A stretch of 64,000 nt of DNA, taken from positions 9,830,017 through 9,894,016 of the forward strand of contig JAKSZU010000004.1 in assembly GCA_026018925.1 (NCBI GenBank), read 5' to 3'. Position numbers and translations under genes: made by a program. Under the pieces are notes generated by a model. The model searched no databases. It saw only the letters and a list, made by a program, of their open reading frames with translations, and had not been told where the DNA came from. Positions 63,766 through 64,000 of this stretch are shown piece by piece. This DNA is from Tupaia tana (Eukaryota; Chordata; Mammalia; Scandentia; Tupaiidae). Numbering within the stretch: the first letter of the stretch is position 1; each line of letters begins with the position of its first letter.

Positions 63766-64000
63766 GGCCAGCAGGTGGCACAGAGATTAAAGCGGCTGCA
63801 TCCTTCACGACTGACTGTACAGTTCAAGCCCCAGACCTGGCAACTCGAAAATTACACAGGGCGCATGTGCGTACATCCCCAAAATCCCAAGAGGAAAATA
63901 GAGAAGAAATTGCAGCATGACCATCCCCCTAGGGAGTGATTTTTCACTTTTCCTTTCTATCTCTCTCTCTCTCTTTGTCTCTCTCCAGCAAGTGTACATG
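63766..64000 (+). mobile_element. SINE-A copy 15, cut by the window end
   Basis: Head GGCCAGCAGGTGGCACAGAG, B-box-like AGTTCAAGCCC, body CCCAAAATCCCAAGAGG, CT tract to the window edge. CCAGCAGGTGGCAC at 63768-63781 is a full match to the CTCF core consensus. The tail lies outside the window. Confidence 0.93.

Noticed and set aside
1-64000. Small structural RNA genes (U6, 5S, 7SK, Y RNA) or snRNA pseudogenes
   Set aside because: I looked for their signature words and saw none; only SINE-derived Pol III boxes appear.

Overview
The window is nuclear DNA of a eutherian mammal. Its fossil repeats (MIR and L2 fragments, old L1 3' ends, MaLR/MLT1-like LTR pieces, a MER5A-like hAT element) form the ordinary eutherian background. 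No ordered set of long open frames, ribosome binding sites or operons exists, so nothing is prokaryotic or organellar. I see no intact protein-coding gene and no convincing multi-exon gene. The best coding-like segment is a 59-codon open tail on the minus strand (5912-6091), which could be a terminal exon or a truncated retrocopy.

Two tRNA-derived SINE families dominate the young layer. SINE-A (about 270 bp, 15 copies here) has a tRNA-like head with A and B boxes, a unique middle with a C-run/G-run near-palindrome, a CT-rich tract, and an A tail. SINE-B (2 copies) has a related head and a different body. Neither matches what I know as primate Alu, rodent B1/B2/ID, carnivore, pig, cow, horse, rabbit, hedgehog or afrotherian SINEs, so I leave the order unnamed. 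Two Tc1/mariner-like MITE families are also present: MITE-A (up to about 130 bp, seven pieces) and MITE-B (about 70 bp, almost wholly palindromic, three copies). Both have TA at the ends where the ends survive.

Layout. 1-4 kb: GC-rich, MIR and L2 relics, and a diverged local duplication. 4.4-7 kb: L1 3' end, SINE-A, the coding-like minus-strand segment, MITE-A and two tandem SINE-A. 7-13 kb: GC-rich with MIR relics, ending in an antisense L1. 13.4-14.0 kb: a 21-bp minisatellite that keeps reading frames open on both strands. 14-19 kb: mostly unique, with one very fresh SINE-A, a CTCF-like site and two candidate conserved non-coding elements. 19-22 kb: AT-rich, MITE-B, an old SINE-A, and a SINE-A nested in MITE-A. 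22-27 kb: largely unique, with an enhancer-like block near 23.2-23.5 kb. 27-32 kb: L1 relics with SINE and MITE insertions. 32-39 kb: MIR, L2, CTCF-like site, second minisatellite. 39-50 kb: SINE-A, SINE-B, two MITE-A, many MIRs, an MLT1-like LTR. 50-58 kb: mostly unique, an L1 inserted in MER5A, MITE-B and SINE-A. 58-64 kb: antisense L1 with a 5'-truncated SINE-A, MLT1-like LTR, MITE-B, L1 3' end, and a SINE-A running off the end.

The elements do not work together as a gene system. The layering (MIR/L2, then L1/MER5/MLT1, then MITEs, then SINE-A/B) reads as a stratigraphy of an intergenic or intronic region. Repeat names come from memory of the families, not a database search; edges of old repeats are approximate.
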